Below, piece by piece: positions 1-5,085 of a stretch of DNA of 5,085 nt. How positions within the stretch are numbered: the stretch's first letter is position 1; each line of letters opens with the position of its first letter. Origin of the DNA: CAYRGQ01 sp964444885 (GTDB lineage Bacteria > Bacteroidota > Bacteroidia > Sphingobacteriales > Sphingobacteriaceae). Below the pieces are notes generated by a model. The model saw only the letters and a list, made by a program, of their open reading frames with translations, was not told where the DNA came from and ran no database searches. The stretch covers positions 1 through 5,085 of the forward strand of contig CAYUIZ010000175.1 of assembly GCA_964444885.1 (NCBI GenBank). Reading direction: 5' to 3'. A program made the position numbers and the translations under genes.

Positions 1-87
1 GTGCGTAAAGATACTGTTTCTCATCGGTTCGTGCGATTAAATCCCAGAAACTACCCTGCGTAAACGTATAAAATTTAAAAAAGACGC
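1..87. other. Left-edge segment, no confident gene
   Basis: Two short readings touch the edge and neither is recognisable. On the plus strand, frame 1 is open from the first base to a TAA at 61-63, giving 20 residues ending RNYPA; it could be the tail of a gene converging on tyrA. On the minus strand a frame is open from an ATG at 239-241 down to the window edge, about 80 codons. Its last part (positions 88 down to 1) reads plausibly as protein, for example FWDLIARTDEKQYLYA, but its first 50 codons are translated palindrome and direct repeat. The segment from 61 to 85 is A/T-rich. More leftward sequence is needed to choose between a plus-strand gene end, a minus-strand gene and plain intergenic DNA. 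Confidence 0.2.
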
Positions 88-194
88 CGTCATTTCGATG
101 AGGAGGTACGACGAAGAGAAATCTATGCGTAAGCGATCGGCCGAGCGTACCACGTATGTCGTTAGATATCTCCTCGTACCTCGTCGATAAGACG
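88..194. repeat. Imperfect REP/MITE-like palindrome
   Basis: The left arm (88-124) begins CGTCATTTCGA and ends GAGAAATCT. The right arm (164-194) begins AGATATCTCC and ends GATAAGACG. The reverse complement of the right arm aligns with the left arm end to end, with a few substitutions and two short gaps, so the unit can form a long imperfect hairpin with a loop of about 39 nt. Small palindromes with a GTCATTTCGA...GAAATCT pattern recur between genes in Bacteroidota genomes; assigning this one to that class is from memory and not from a search. No transposase is nearby, so if mobile it would be a non-autonomous element. Its right arm runs into the 97-bp direct repeat that starts at 174. Confidence 0.6.
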
Positions 195-270
195 TGGCTT
201 GTTAGGTCAATCGCTATGGTTTGAAACAAGGCCAACTGCATGTCTGTGGGATTTTTGTCGACCCTCGGGC
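174..270. repeat. 97-bp direct repeat, copy 1
   Basis: This copy is identical base for base to 600-696. It begins inside the right arm of the REP-like palindrome, so the repeat boundary does not respect that element. It contains a stem-loop, TGGCTTGTT at 195-203 against AACAAGGCCA at 225-234, with one bulged G and a 21-nt loop. It ends at 270, directly against the first palindromic element. The perfect identity points to a recent duplication or ongoing homogenisation by recombination. Confidence 0.95.
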
Positions 271-407
271 CCCCAATGGTTCGAGTTTGCAACTCGGACC
301 CCTCTAGCCTTCCCCTTATTGGTTTGATTCTTTCTAGCCTGCTGTAGGCAAGCAAACCGGCCCTCTTATCGGTTTTTTTCGGCACGAGTTGCAAACTCGC
401 GCTATTG
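271..407. repeat. Palindromic BIME-like element, copy 1
   Basis: This 137-bp unit is repeated at 451-586. Its ends form a 27-bp terminal inverted repeat (274-300 against 381-407, 22 of 27 matching). The core of each end is itself a hairpin: CGAGTTTGCAACTCG at 282-296 and its reverse complement CGAGTTGCAAACTCG at 385-399. The interior has a nested hairpin, GGTTTG (321-326) with CAAACC (353-358) and GCCT (337-340) with AGGC (346-349). A T7 run lies at 373-379. Two inverted hairpin REPs around a spacer is the design of bacterial BIMEs, which are often mobilised by REP-associated tyrosine (RAYT) transposases; that link is an inference because no transposase is in the window. A structured RNA or a transcription barrier between genes is an alternative role. 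Confidence 0.85.
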
Positions 408-450
408 TGGGTAAAATAAAAAACGAATCCCATGACAATGACCATGTTTA

Positions 451-586
451 CCCCAATGGTTCGAGTTTGCAACTCGGACCCCTTTAGCCTTCCCCTTAAT
501 GGTTTGATTCTTTCTAGCCTCCTGTAGGCAGGCAAACCTCCCTCATATCGGTTTTTTTCGGCACGAGTTGCAAACTCGCGCTATTG
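451..586. repeat. Palindromic BIME-like element, copy 2
   Basis: This is the second copy of the unit at 271-407, offset by 180 bp, with six substitutions and one single-base indel. The terminal hairpins are unchanged, as is the inner stem (501-506 with 533-538). The differences sit only in unpaired spacers and loops. The 43-bp gap between the copies (408-450) is A-rich at its start and holds no gene. The copy has the same orientation as copy 1, so this is a tandem direct arrangement of two inverted-repeat units. It is followed by a short T-rich spacer (587-599) and then the second 97-bp repeat. Confidence 0.85.
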
Positions 587-599
587 AGTCTTTTTTAAA

Positions 600-696
600 T
601 CGTACCTCGTCGATAAGACGTGGCTTGTTAGGTCAATCGCTATGGTTTGAAACAAGGCCAACTGCATGTCTGTGGGATTTTTGTCGACCCTCGGGC
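600..696. repeat. 97-bp direct repeat, copy 2, abutting tyrA
   Basis: This copy is identical to 174-270. It starts with only the last 21 bases of the REP-like palindrome's right arm (600-620) and lacks the left arm. It ends 8 bp beyond the tyrA stop codon, so it forms the immediate 3' flank of tyrA. The same stem-loop is present here (621-629 with 651-660). On the minus strand this hairpin could slow transcription or protect the end of the tyrA message, but no U-run follows it, so I do not call a classical intrinsic terminator. Confidence 0.95.
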
Positions 697-704
697 ACCT
701 TATG

Positions 705-1544
705 CTATTTGATAATGCGCTTGATCTTGTTCGATCGCTTGATCAGTTTATAAAACTTCTCGTAATCTTCTTTTTCGAGCAAGTCGTGCATGTTTTGCAG
801 TTGCTTGATGTGTTCCTCCAGCACTTCGAGCACGTTCTCGCGATTTTGGCGGAAGATGGGTGTCCACATCTCGGGCGAGCTTTTGGCCAGGCGCACGGTC
901 GACTCGAAGCCCGACCCCGCCAGCTCAAAAATGCGTCCTTGGGATTTTTCTTTTTCCAGAACGGTGAGCGCGAGCGCAAACGACGTAATGTGCGAAATGT
1001 GCGACACGTACGCGGTATGCATGTCGTGTTCGGTCGCGTTCATGAACGTGGTCTGCATTTCCAACTGTTCGGTGATTTGGTCGGCCAGCTCGAATGCGTC
1101 TTCGTCGCTGTTTGCCGCATCGGTATACACCATCACTTTGTTGGTAAACAAGCCGTGGAATGCCGCCTCGGGTCCGGAGTATTCCGTGCCGGCCATCGGG
1201 TGGGCCGCTACCATGCGCCCCCGCTTGGGGTGCTGGGCCACGGCTTCCAGGATGTTAGCTTTGGTAGACCCCATGTCGATGACGACTTGGTCGGTCACCC
1301 TATCCAATACCGCCGGCAATAGCTTTAATATGGCATCTACGGGCGTGGTCAGCACGATGACCTTGCTCTTGGCCACGGCGTCTTCCAGGGAAGCGGCTTC
1401 GTCGATCAGCCCCAGTTCCGTAGCTTTTTTGATGTTTTGCGCGCTGTTATCGACCCCAATGATGTGGTAATCGGGTGATTTCTCCTTCAGGGTGAGGGCA
1501 ACCGACCCGCCAATTAGTCCGACGCCGACTATTGCAATATTCAT
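705..1544 (-). CDS. tyrA: Prephenate dehydrogenase (short form, no ACT domain)
   Basis: This is a cytoplasmic enzyme of tyrosine biosynthesis that oxidatively decarboxylates prephenate to 4-hydroxyphenylpyruvate using NAD(P)+. The 279-residue protein has an N-terminal Rossmann fold with the nucleotide loop G7-x-G9-x-x-G12 and an acidic residue, D32, after the second strand, which favours NAD+. The family core follows: D90-x-GS-x-K95, HPMAG at 115-119 with the likely catalytic histidine H115, SHISH at 181-185, and R218 in the GFESTVRLA segment that contacts prephenate in homologues. The helical C-terminal dimerisation domain ends at residue 279 in a basic tail. There is no ACT domain and no fused chorismate mutase, so tyrosine feedback through those modules is not expected. 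The ATG lies 23 bp after the aminotransferase stop without an evident Shine-Dalgarno, as is usual in Bacteroidota. The stop is TAG, next to the repeat array. An arogenate preference cannot be excluded. Confidence 0.93.
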   Translation of the reverse strand: MNIAIVGVGLIGGSVALTLKEKSPDYHIIGVDNSAQNIKKATELGLIDEAASLEDAVAKSKVIVLTTPVDAILKLLPAVLDRVTDQVVIDMGSTKANILEAVAQHPKRGRMVAAHPMAGTEYSGPEAAFHGLFTNKVMVYTDAANSDEDAFELADQITEQLEMQTTFMNATEHDMHTAYVSHISHITSFALALTVLEKEKSQGRIFELAGSGFESTVRLAKSSPEMWTPIFRQNRENVLEVLEEHIKQLQNMHDLLEKEDYEKFYKLIKRSNKIKRIIK

Positions 1545-1567
1545 AGTTTGTGCTGTTGATAGTTTCG

Positions 1568-2737
1568 TTAATCCCTTGTTTTAATACGTGCGATGGCTTC
1601 CTCAAATCGTTCGACGGGCGCACACAGGCTGATCCGGATATAGGCGTTACCTGCATCGCCAAAAATACCGCCCGGCGTGATGAAAACACGTGCCTGATCG
1701 AGTATTTCGTCGCTCAGCGCATAGCCGCTCGCGTAGCGCTCGGGTACCCGTGCCCATACAAACATGCCCACCTGGCTGGGGTCATAGCTGCATCCGAGCT
1801 CCTCGAGGATTGCGAATACATACTGCCGGCGCTCCCGATAAACCTGGTTGAGGTGCTGGTACCAGTCCGGCCCCAGGCTGAACGCCGTAGCCGCCGCCAT
1901 TTGTGCCGGCAGGAACATGCCGGAATCCATGTTGCTCTTAAAGCGAAGGATTTCGTTGATGCGAGCTGGAGCGGCTATTAACAAACCAATACGCCATCCC
2001 GCCATATTGGCTGATTTGCTCAACGAATTGAGCTCGATCGCCACGTCCATCGCGCCTTGGGTAGCCATCAGGCTACTGGGTTGTTCGCTGAGGATAAAGC
2101 TGTAGGGGTTGTCGTGGCACAACAGGATACGGTGCTTGCGCGCGAAGGCCACCACCCGCTCGAAAAATTCAGGCGTGGCCGCCGCGCCCGTCGGCATGTG
2201 CGGATAGTTGATCCACATCATCTTAACGGCCGACAAGTCTTGGCGCTCCAGTGCATCAAGATCAGGAAACCACCCCAGTTCTTCCGACAAGGTGTAGGGC
2301 ACGACGGTGGCGCCGCTCAGCCGTACGGCGGATGCGTAGGTGGGGTATCCGGGGTTGGGCACCAGCACTTGGTCGCCCTCCTGCAGGTAGGTCATGCACA
2401 CGTGGACAATTCCTTCCTTGGAACCAATCAGTGGCAGAACCTGTGTGTCGGCATCCACCGCTACGCCGTAGTACTGGTCATACCAGGAAGCGATGGCCTG
2501 CCGCAAGGCGGGTACGCCCCGATAGCTTTGGTAGGCGTGGGTATTGGGTTTGGAAGCGTAGTCAATCAAGGTTTGCACCACGTCCGGATGCGGGGGCAAG
2601 TCCGGGCTGCCGATACCGAGGTTGAGCACGTTGGCACCGGCCTGGTTGAGGGCGTCGATTTCCCGCAATTTCTTTGAAAAATAGTATTCTTCCGTATGTT
2701 GGAGGCGCTTAGCGACTTCGATTTCCATGGATTGCAT
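1568..2737 (-). CDS. Class I/II PLP-dependent aminotransferase, probable aromatic
   Basis: This is a cytoplasmic fold-type I aminotransferase of 389 residues, close to the family's usual length. Visible landmarks are the N-terminal substrate lid LGIGSPDLPPH (40-50), the phosphate-binding GSKEG (105-109), and the aromatic stacking region around PNPGYPTY (127-134). Further along are N177 in NYPHMPTG (177-184), D209 and Y212 in HDNPYSF, the PLP lysine K241 in SLSKSANMAGWRIG, and the carboxylate-binding arginine R368 in YIRIS. Overall it resembles the aspartate/LL-diaminopimelate aminotransferase-like group often annotated next to pheA and tyrA in Bacteroidota. Its position just upstream of tyrA suggests it transaminates 4-hydroxyphenylpyruvate or phenylpyruvate, or prephenate itself; the sequence cannot decide which. 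A second in-frame ATG is at codon 4; I chose the first because no ribosome-binding site favours either. It is the first gene of the visible minus-strand operon. Confidence 0.88.
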   Translation of the reverse strand: MQSMEIEVAKRLQHTEEYYFSKKLREIDALNQAGANVLNLGIGSPDLPPHPDVVQTLIDYASKPNTHAYQSYRGVPALRQAIASWYDQYYGVAVDADTQVLPLIGSKEGIVHVCMTYLQEGDQVLVPNPGYPTYASAVRLSGATVVPYTLSEELGWFPDLDALERQDLSAVKMMWINYPHMPTGAAATPEFFERVVAFARKHRILLCHDNPYSFILSEQPSSLMATQGAMDVAIELNSLSKSANMAGWRIGLLIAAPARINEILRFKSNMDSGMFLPAQMAAATAFSLGPDWYQHLNQVYRERRQYVFAILEELGCSYDPSQVGMFVWARVPERYASGYALSDEILDQARVFITPGGIFGDAGNAYIRISLCAPVERFEEAIARIKTRD

Positions 2738-2756
2738 TTTGGTGCGCTAAATTAAA

Positions 2757-2764
2757 CAAATATG
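2757..2764 (-). promoter_or_regulatory. Possible -7 element for aminotransferase-tyrA operon
   Basis: Read on the minus strand this is CATATTTG, one base from the Bacteroidota consensus TAnnTTTG, and would give a leader of roughly 15-20 nt before the ATG at 2737. A second near match, TAATTTAG, overlaps downstream at 2747-2754. I see no clear TTTG at the -33 position. No aromatic-rich leader peptide or attenuator-like hairpin and U-run lies between here and the start codon, so attenuation control is not apparent. Confidence 0.35.
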
Positions 2765-2961
2765 TTCGGAATAATATGGCGCACCGATAGGTTGTGGACG
2801 GCTCTTGAAGAATTGGCCGCGGCAGGTGAAGACGCCTGAAAATCCGGCTAGGGCACAACTCGGTCGTAATTATGACACCGCCATTACCGAACCCCGCGCC
2901 TGCATCCCTTTCCTAACCGTTTCATGTTGGCGAATGTGGCGGGCAGGTCCATGGTTTTTAT

Positions 2962-2969
2962 TACCTTTG
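2962..2969 (+). promoter_or_regulatory. Bacteroidota-type -7 promoter element for the ABC gene
   Basis: TACCTTTG is an exact match to the TAnnTTTG -7 element used by the Bacteroidota primary sigma factor. It sits 18 bp before the ATG at 2988, predicting a very short leader of about 12-14 nt without a Shine-Dalgarno. No good -33 TTTG lies at the expected distance. The rest of the 250-bp divergent region (2738-2987) holds only short chance frames and no recognised operator or riboswitch. Confidence 0.6.
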
Positions 2970-2987
2970 CACCTCGTTTAGTCGTTA

Positions 2988-4808
2988 ATGAAAACATATT
3001 TCCGCTTACTCGCTTACGCCAAGCCGATCGAGAAATACGCCGTCCCCTACATCCTGTGTATGACGGTCATGGTCGTGTTTAGCACGTTGAACTTGGCGTT
3101 GCTCGCTCCTTTGCTGCATACCCTGTTCAACTCCGAAGCGGGCTCCGAAATTGCTGAGCGGCCGCAGGACTGGTACGACATCCTGGGCTACTTCAATTAT
3201 TATGCGCAGCAGGCTAACTTGCAGTATGGTGCTTACGGAGCACTTAAGCGGGTGTGCGCGGCGATTATCATATCGGTATCTATCAGCAATTTGTTCCGGT
3301 ATTTGTCTCAGCGGGTGATGGAAAACCTGCGTATTCACACCTTGTTGAACCTGCGCAGGGCGGTCTTCAACAATGTCATGGGCCTTCATTTGGGTTATTT
3401 CAACAACCAGCGCAAGGGCGATGTGATTTCCAAAATCGCATCCGATGTGCAGGTCGTCCAGTTTTCGGTGACCGGTACCTTGCAGGTGGTATTCAAGGAG
3501 CCGCTCCAAATTATCACCTACCTGGTGTTTTTGTTTATGATCTCGCCCAAGTTGACCTTATTCTCTGTGTTGGTTATTCCAGGGTCGGCATTTTTTATTG
3601 CGTTGATTGTAAAGCGATTGAAGCGGCAAGCAACCGAGGCGCAGCAACGCTACGCCAATATGATCAGCTATTTGGATGAAGCGCTTTCTGGCATTCGTAT
3701 CATCAAGGCATTTAACGCTGTAGATTTTGTCAAAAATCGTTTCCACAACGAAAACAAAGCGTTTTCGAGGCTGAGCCGGCGGATGGTGCGCAGGCAGCAA
3801 ATGGGGTCGCCGGTTTCCGAATTATTGGGCGTGGGCATGGTCGCCGTTATCTTGCTGTATGGCGGTCGTCTTGTACTGACGGACAGCAGCGAGCTGGCAG
3901 CCACGGAGTTTATTACGTATATCGCTATTTTCTCACAGATCATGCGTCCGGCCAAGGCGCTGACGGACTCGTTCAGTACCATCAATTCGGGATTGGCGGC
4001 GGGCGAGCGTGTCCTGGACTTGATTGACCAGCGAAGCGAGATTATCGAAAAGCCGGACGCCAAGCGCGTCGCGTCCTTTGATGACCGGATTGTCCTCCGT
4101 GATGTCCGATTCGCTTACGACACCAACGAAGTGTTGCGCGGCATCAACCTGACGGTCGAAAAAGGGCAAACTGTTGCGCTCGTTGGGCCGTCGGGTGGCG
4201 GAAAGTCTACCATTATCGATCTTATCCCACGGTTTATTGATCCCGATAGCGGACAAGTTACGGTTGACGGGATAGACGTGAAGGACTTGCAGGCCGAGTC
4301 GTTCCGTGACTTGATCGGGCTGGTCAACCAAGAATCCATCCTGTTCAACGATACCATTTTCAATAACATCGCGTTTCCGGAGGAAAACGCGCGTCCCGAA
4401 GACGTGGAGGCTGCGGCGCGCATCGCCAATGCGCATGATTTTATCACGGCATCTGAAAACGGCTACCAAACCAATATCGGCGACCGGGGTGCCAAGCTCT
4501 CCGGCGGGCAACGCCAACGTATCTGTATCGCCCGGGCTGTTTTCCGCAACCCGCCCATCATGTTGCTGGACGAAGCCACGTCGGCACTCGATACCGAATC
4601 GGAAAAGCAGGTGCAGGACGCCTTGTTTAACCTGATGAAAAACCGGACGACACTCGTGATCGCACACCGATTGAGCACCATCAAGCATGCCGACAAGATC
4701 GCGGTCATCGACGCGGGCCAGATCGTGGAGATCGGCACGCACACTGAACTGATTGCCGCCAACGGCTTGTATCGCAAGCTTGTCGATATGCAGTTGTTCG
4801 GCGAATAG
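2988..4808 (+). CDS. MsbA-type ABC exporter half-transporter
   Basis: This is an inner-membrane ATP-driven exporter with fused membrane and ATPase domains, expected to act as a homodimer. At 606 residues it matches the normal length for MsbA-like proteins. The membrane domain covers about residues 18-330, with hydrophobic segments near 18-47, 88-106, 172-186, 188-208, 278-297 and 305-325. The ATPase domain is complete: A-loop Y377, Walker A GPSGGGKST (400-408), Q-loop Q448, signature LSGGQRQ (504-510), Walker B IMLLDE with D528 and catalytic E529, D-loop SALD (532-535), and H-loop H560. All catalytic positions are intact, so it should be active. Homologues flip lipid A precursors or other lipids or export drugs or peptides; there is no peptidase domain, and neighbours do not identify the substrate. 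It is transcribed alone, divergently from the aminotransferase, from the TACCTTTG promoter. I leave out the symbol msbA because Bacteroidota carry several such paralogues. Confidence 0.93.
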   Translation: MKTYFRLLAYAKPIEKYAVPYILCMTVMVVFSTLNLALLAPLLHTLFNSEAGSEIAERPQDWYDILGYFNYYAQQANLQYGAYGALKRVCAAIIISVSISNLFRYLSQRVMENLRIHTLLNLRRAVFNNVMGLHLGYFNNQRKGDVISKIASDVQVVQFSVTGTLQVVFKEPLQIITYLVFLFMISPKLTLFSVLVIPGSAFFIALIVKRLKRQATEAQQRYANMISYLDEALSGIRIIKAFNAVDFVKNRFHNENKAFSRLSRRMVRRQQMGSPVSELLGVGMVAVILLYGGRLVLTDSSELAATEFITYIAIFSQIMRPAKALTDSFSTINSGLAAGERVLDLIDQRSEIIEKPDAKRVASFDDRIVLRDVRFAYDTNEVLRGINLTVEKGQTVALVGPSGGGKSTIIDLIPRFIDPDSGQVTVDGIDVKDLQAESFRDLIGLVNQESILFNDTIFNNIAFPEENARPEDVEAAARIANAHDFITASENGYQTNIGDRGAKLSGGQRQRICIARAVFRNPPIMLLDEATSALDTESEKQVQDALFNLMKNRTTLVIAHRLSTIKHADKIAVIDAGQIVEIGTHTELIAANGLYRKLVDMQLFGE

Positions 4809-4830
4809 TAAAATTAGGCCAATCCCAGTA

Positions 4831-5009
4831 TCATCCCGCTTTATGGCGTCTTTCCCCCGTTTTATCATGGCCTGGGTATCCTGGTAGCTTCACGCCGTTC
4901 AAAGGCGCCGTAATCAGCGTCAGCGGCCAGTGCCATCCTTGCCCTTTCTTTGCCGGGCCTATATACCTATACCGAGGAGTAAAACCGTGAGCGTAAGTAT
5001 GATTTTCAT
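4831..5009 (-). pseudogene. Possible frameshifted small secreted-protein gene
   Basis: On the minus strand an ATG at 5007-5009, preceded closely by AGAGGA, opens a frame that reads MKIILTLTVLLLGIGI and then stops at TAG (4959-4961). This looks like the positive and hydrophobic part of a signal peptide. A different frame, open without a start codon, continues through the same DNA to a TGA at 4831-4833 and reads like ordinary protein, including GWHWPLTLITAPLNGVKLPG. Removing one TA from the TATATA run at 4960-4965 would join them into a protein of about 58 residues with a signal sequence. The product is not recognised. It may be a decayed gene, a sequencing slip in a dinucleotide run, or chance frames in a 277-bp intergenic region. 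It converges with the ABC transporter gene, ending 23 bp from its stop. Confidence 0.27.
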
Positions 5010-5085
5010 TTCCTCTTAAAAATAATAATAGGTTGATTATCTTTATTAAAAAGGGTTAGTTCATCTTCTACGCGGGAAAATGTCA

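Noticed and set aside
271..586. CRISPR array
   Set aside because: There are only two units of about 136 bp with internal palindromes and one 43-bp gap. CRISPR repeats are far shorter and more regularly spaced, and no cas gene is present.
600..704. Intrinsic terminator for tyrA
   Set aside because: The hairpin 621-629/651-660 is present, but on the minus strand no U-run follows it, so termination by this site is not supported.
568..753. 61-codon plus-strand frame
   Set aside because: It starts in the end of a palindromic element, crosses the 97-bp repeat and ends inside antisense tyrA, so it is not a credible gene.
666..1322. 218-codon plus-strand open frame
   Set aside because: It is antisense to tyrA, which has clear family motifs in the other strand. 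The translation shows no family motifs and begins inside the 97-bp repeat.
2762..2839. Small plus-strand frame MFGIIWRTDRLW... of 25 codons
   Set aside because: It overlaps the likely minus-strand promoter, has no ribosome-binding site, and lies on the wrong strand to be an attenuator leader for the aromatic operon.
2884..2952. Small minus-strand frame of 22 codons upstream of the aminotransferase
   Set aside because: It lacks phenylalanine/tyrosine runs and a following terminator-antiterminator structure, and lies upstream of the likely promoter, so it is not a convincing leader peptide.
3933..4868. 311-codon minus-strand open frame
   Set aside because: It is antisense to the ATPase domain of the ABC transporter, where all catalytic motifs are intact on the plus strand. 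Long antisense frames are expected in codon-biased DNA of this composition.
4971..5019. Plus-strand GAGGAG followed by GTG at 4988
   Set aside because: The frame closes after ten codons and Shine-Dalgarno signals are not generally used by the genes here, so this is most likely chance.

Overview
This window looks like a chromosomal fragment from a member of the Bacteroidota, most plausibly a Sphingobacteriales/Cytophagales-type organism. The evidence is a good TAnnTTTG-type -7 promoter element just upstream of the right-hand gene, the absence of Shine-Dalgarno sequences before the three large genes, and the family character of their products. The genus assignment is an inference.

Layout. Positions 1-704 hold no convincing gene. 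They are a dense array of repeats: an imperfect REP-like palindrome (about 88-194), two 97-bp perfectly identical direct repeats (174-270 and 600-696), and between them two near-identical palindromic elements of about 136 bp (271-407 and 451-586). Each of these elements carries inverted hairpin ends and an inner hairpin. Positions 705-2737 hold two minus-strand genes 23 bp apart: a class I/II PLP-dependent aminotransferase (upstream) and a short-form prephenate dehydrogenase TyrA (downstream). Positions 2738-2987 are a divergent promoter region. Positions 2988-4808 hold one plus-strand gene for a full-length MsbA-type ABC half-transporter. Positions 4809-5085 contain no intact gene. A possible broken small secreted-protein gene lies there on the minus strand.

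How the genes fit together. Prephenate dehydrogenase makes 4-hydroxyphenylpyruvate, and an aminotransferase can convert this to tyrosine, so the minus-strand pair reads as the end of an aromatic amino-acid operon. The prephenate dehydratase and DAHP synthase/chorismate mutase genes that often accompany this pair in Bacteroidota are not present within the window. The ABC exporter is divergently transcribed and is probably functionally unrelated; it most likely moves lipid or another hydrophobic substrate across the inner membrane.

The most unusual part is the repeat array directly after tyrA. All seven differences between the two palindromic elements fall outside the predicted stems, which suggests that folding is conserved. 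The elements sit inside a direct repeat that could delete or amplify 426 bp. I did not find a new multi-gene system in this window.
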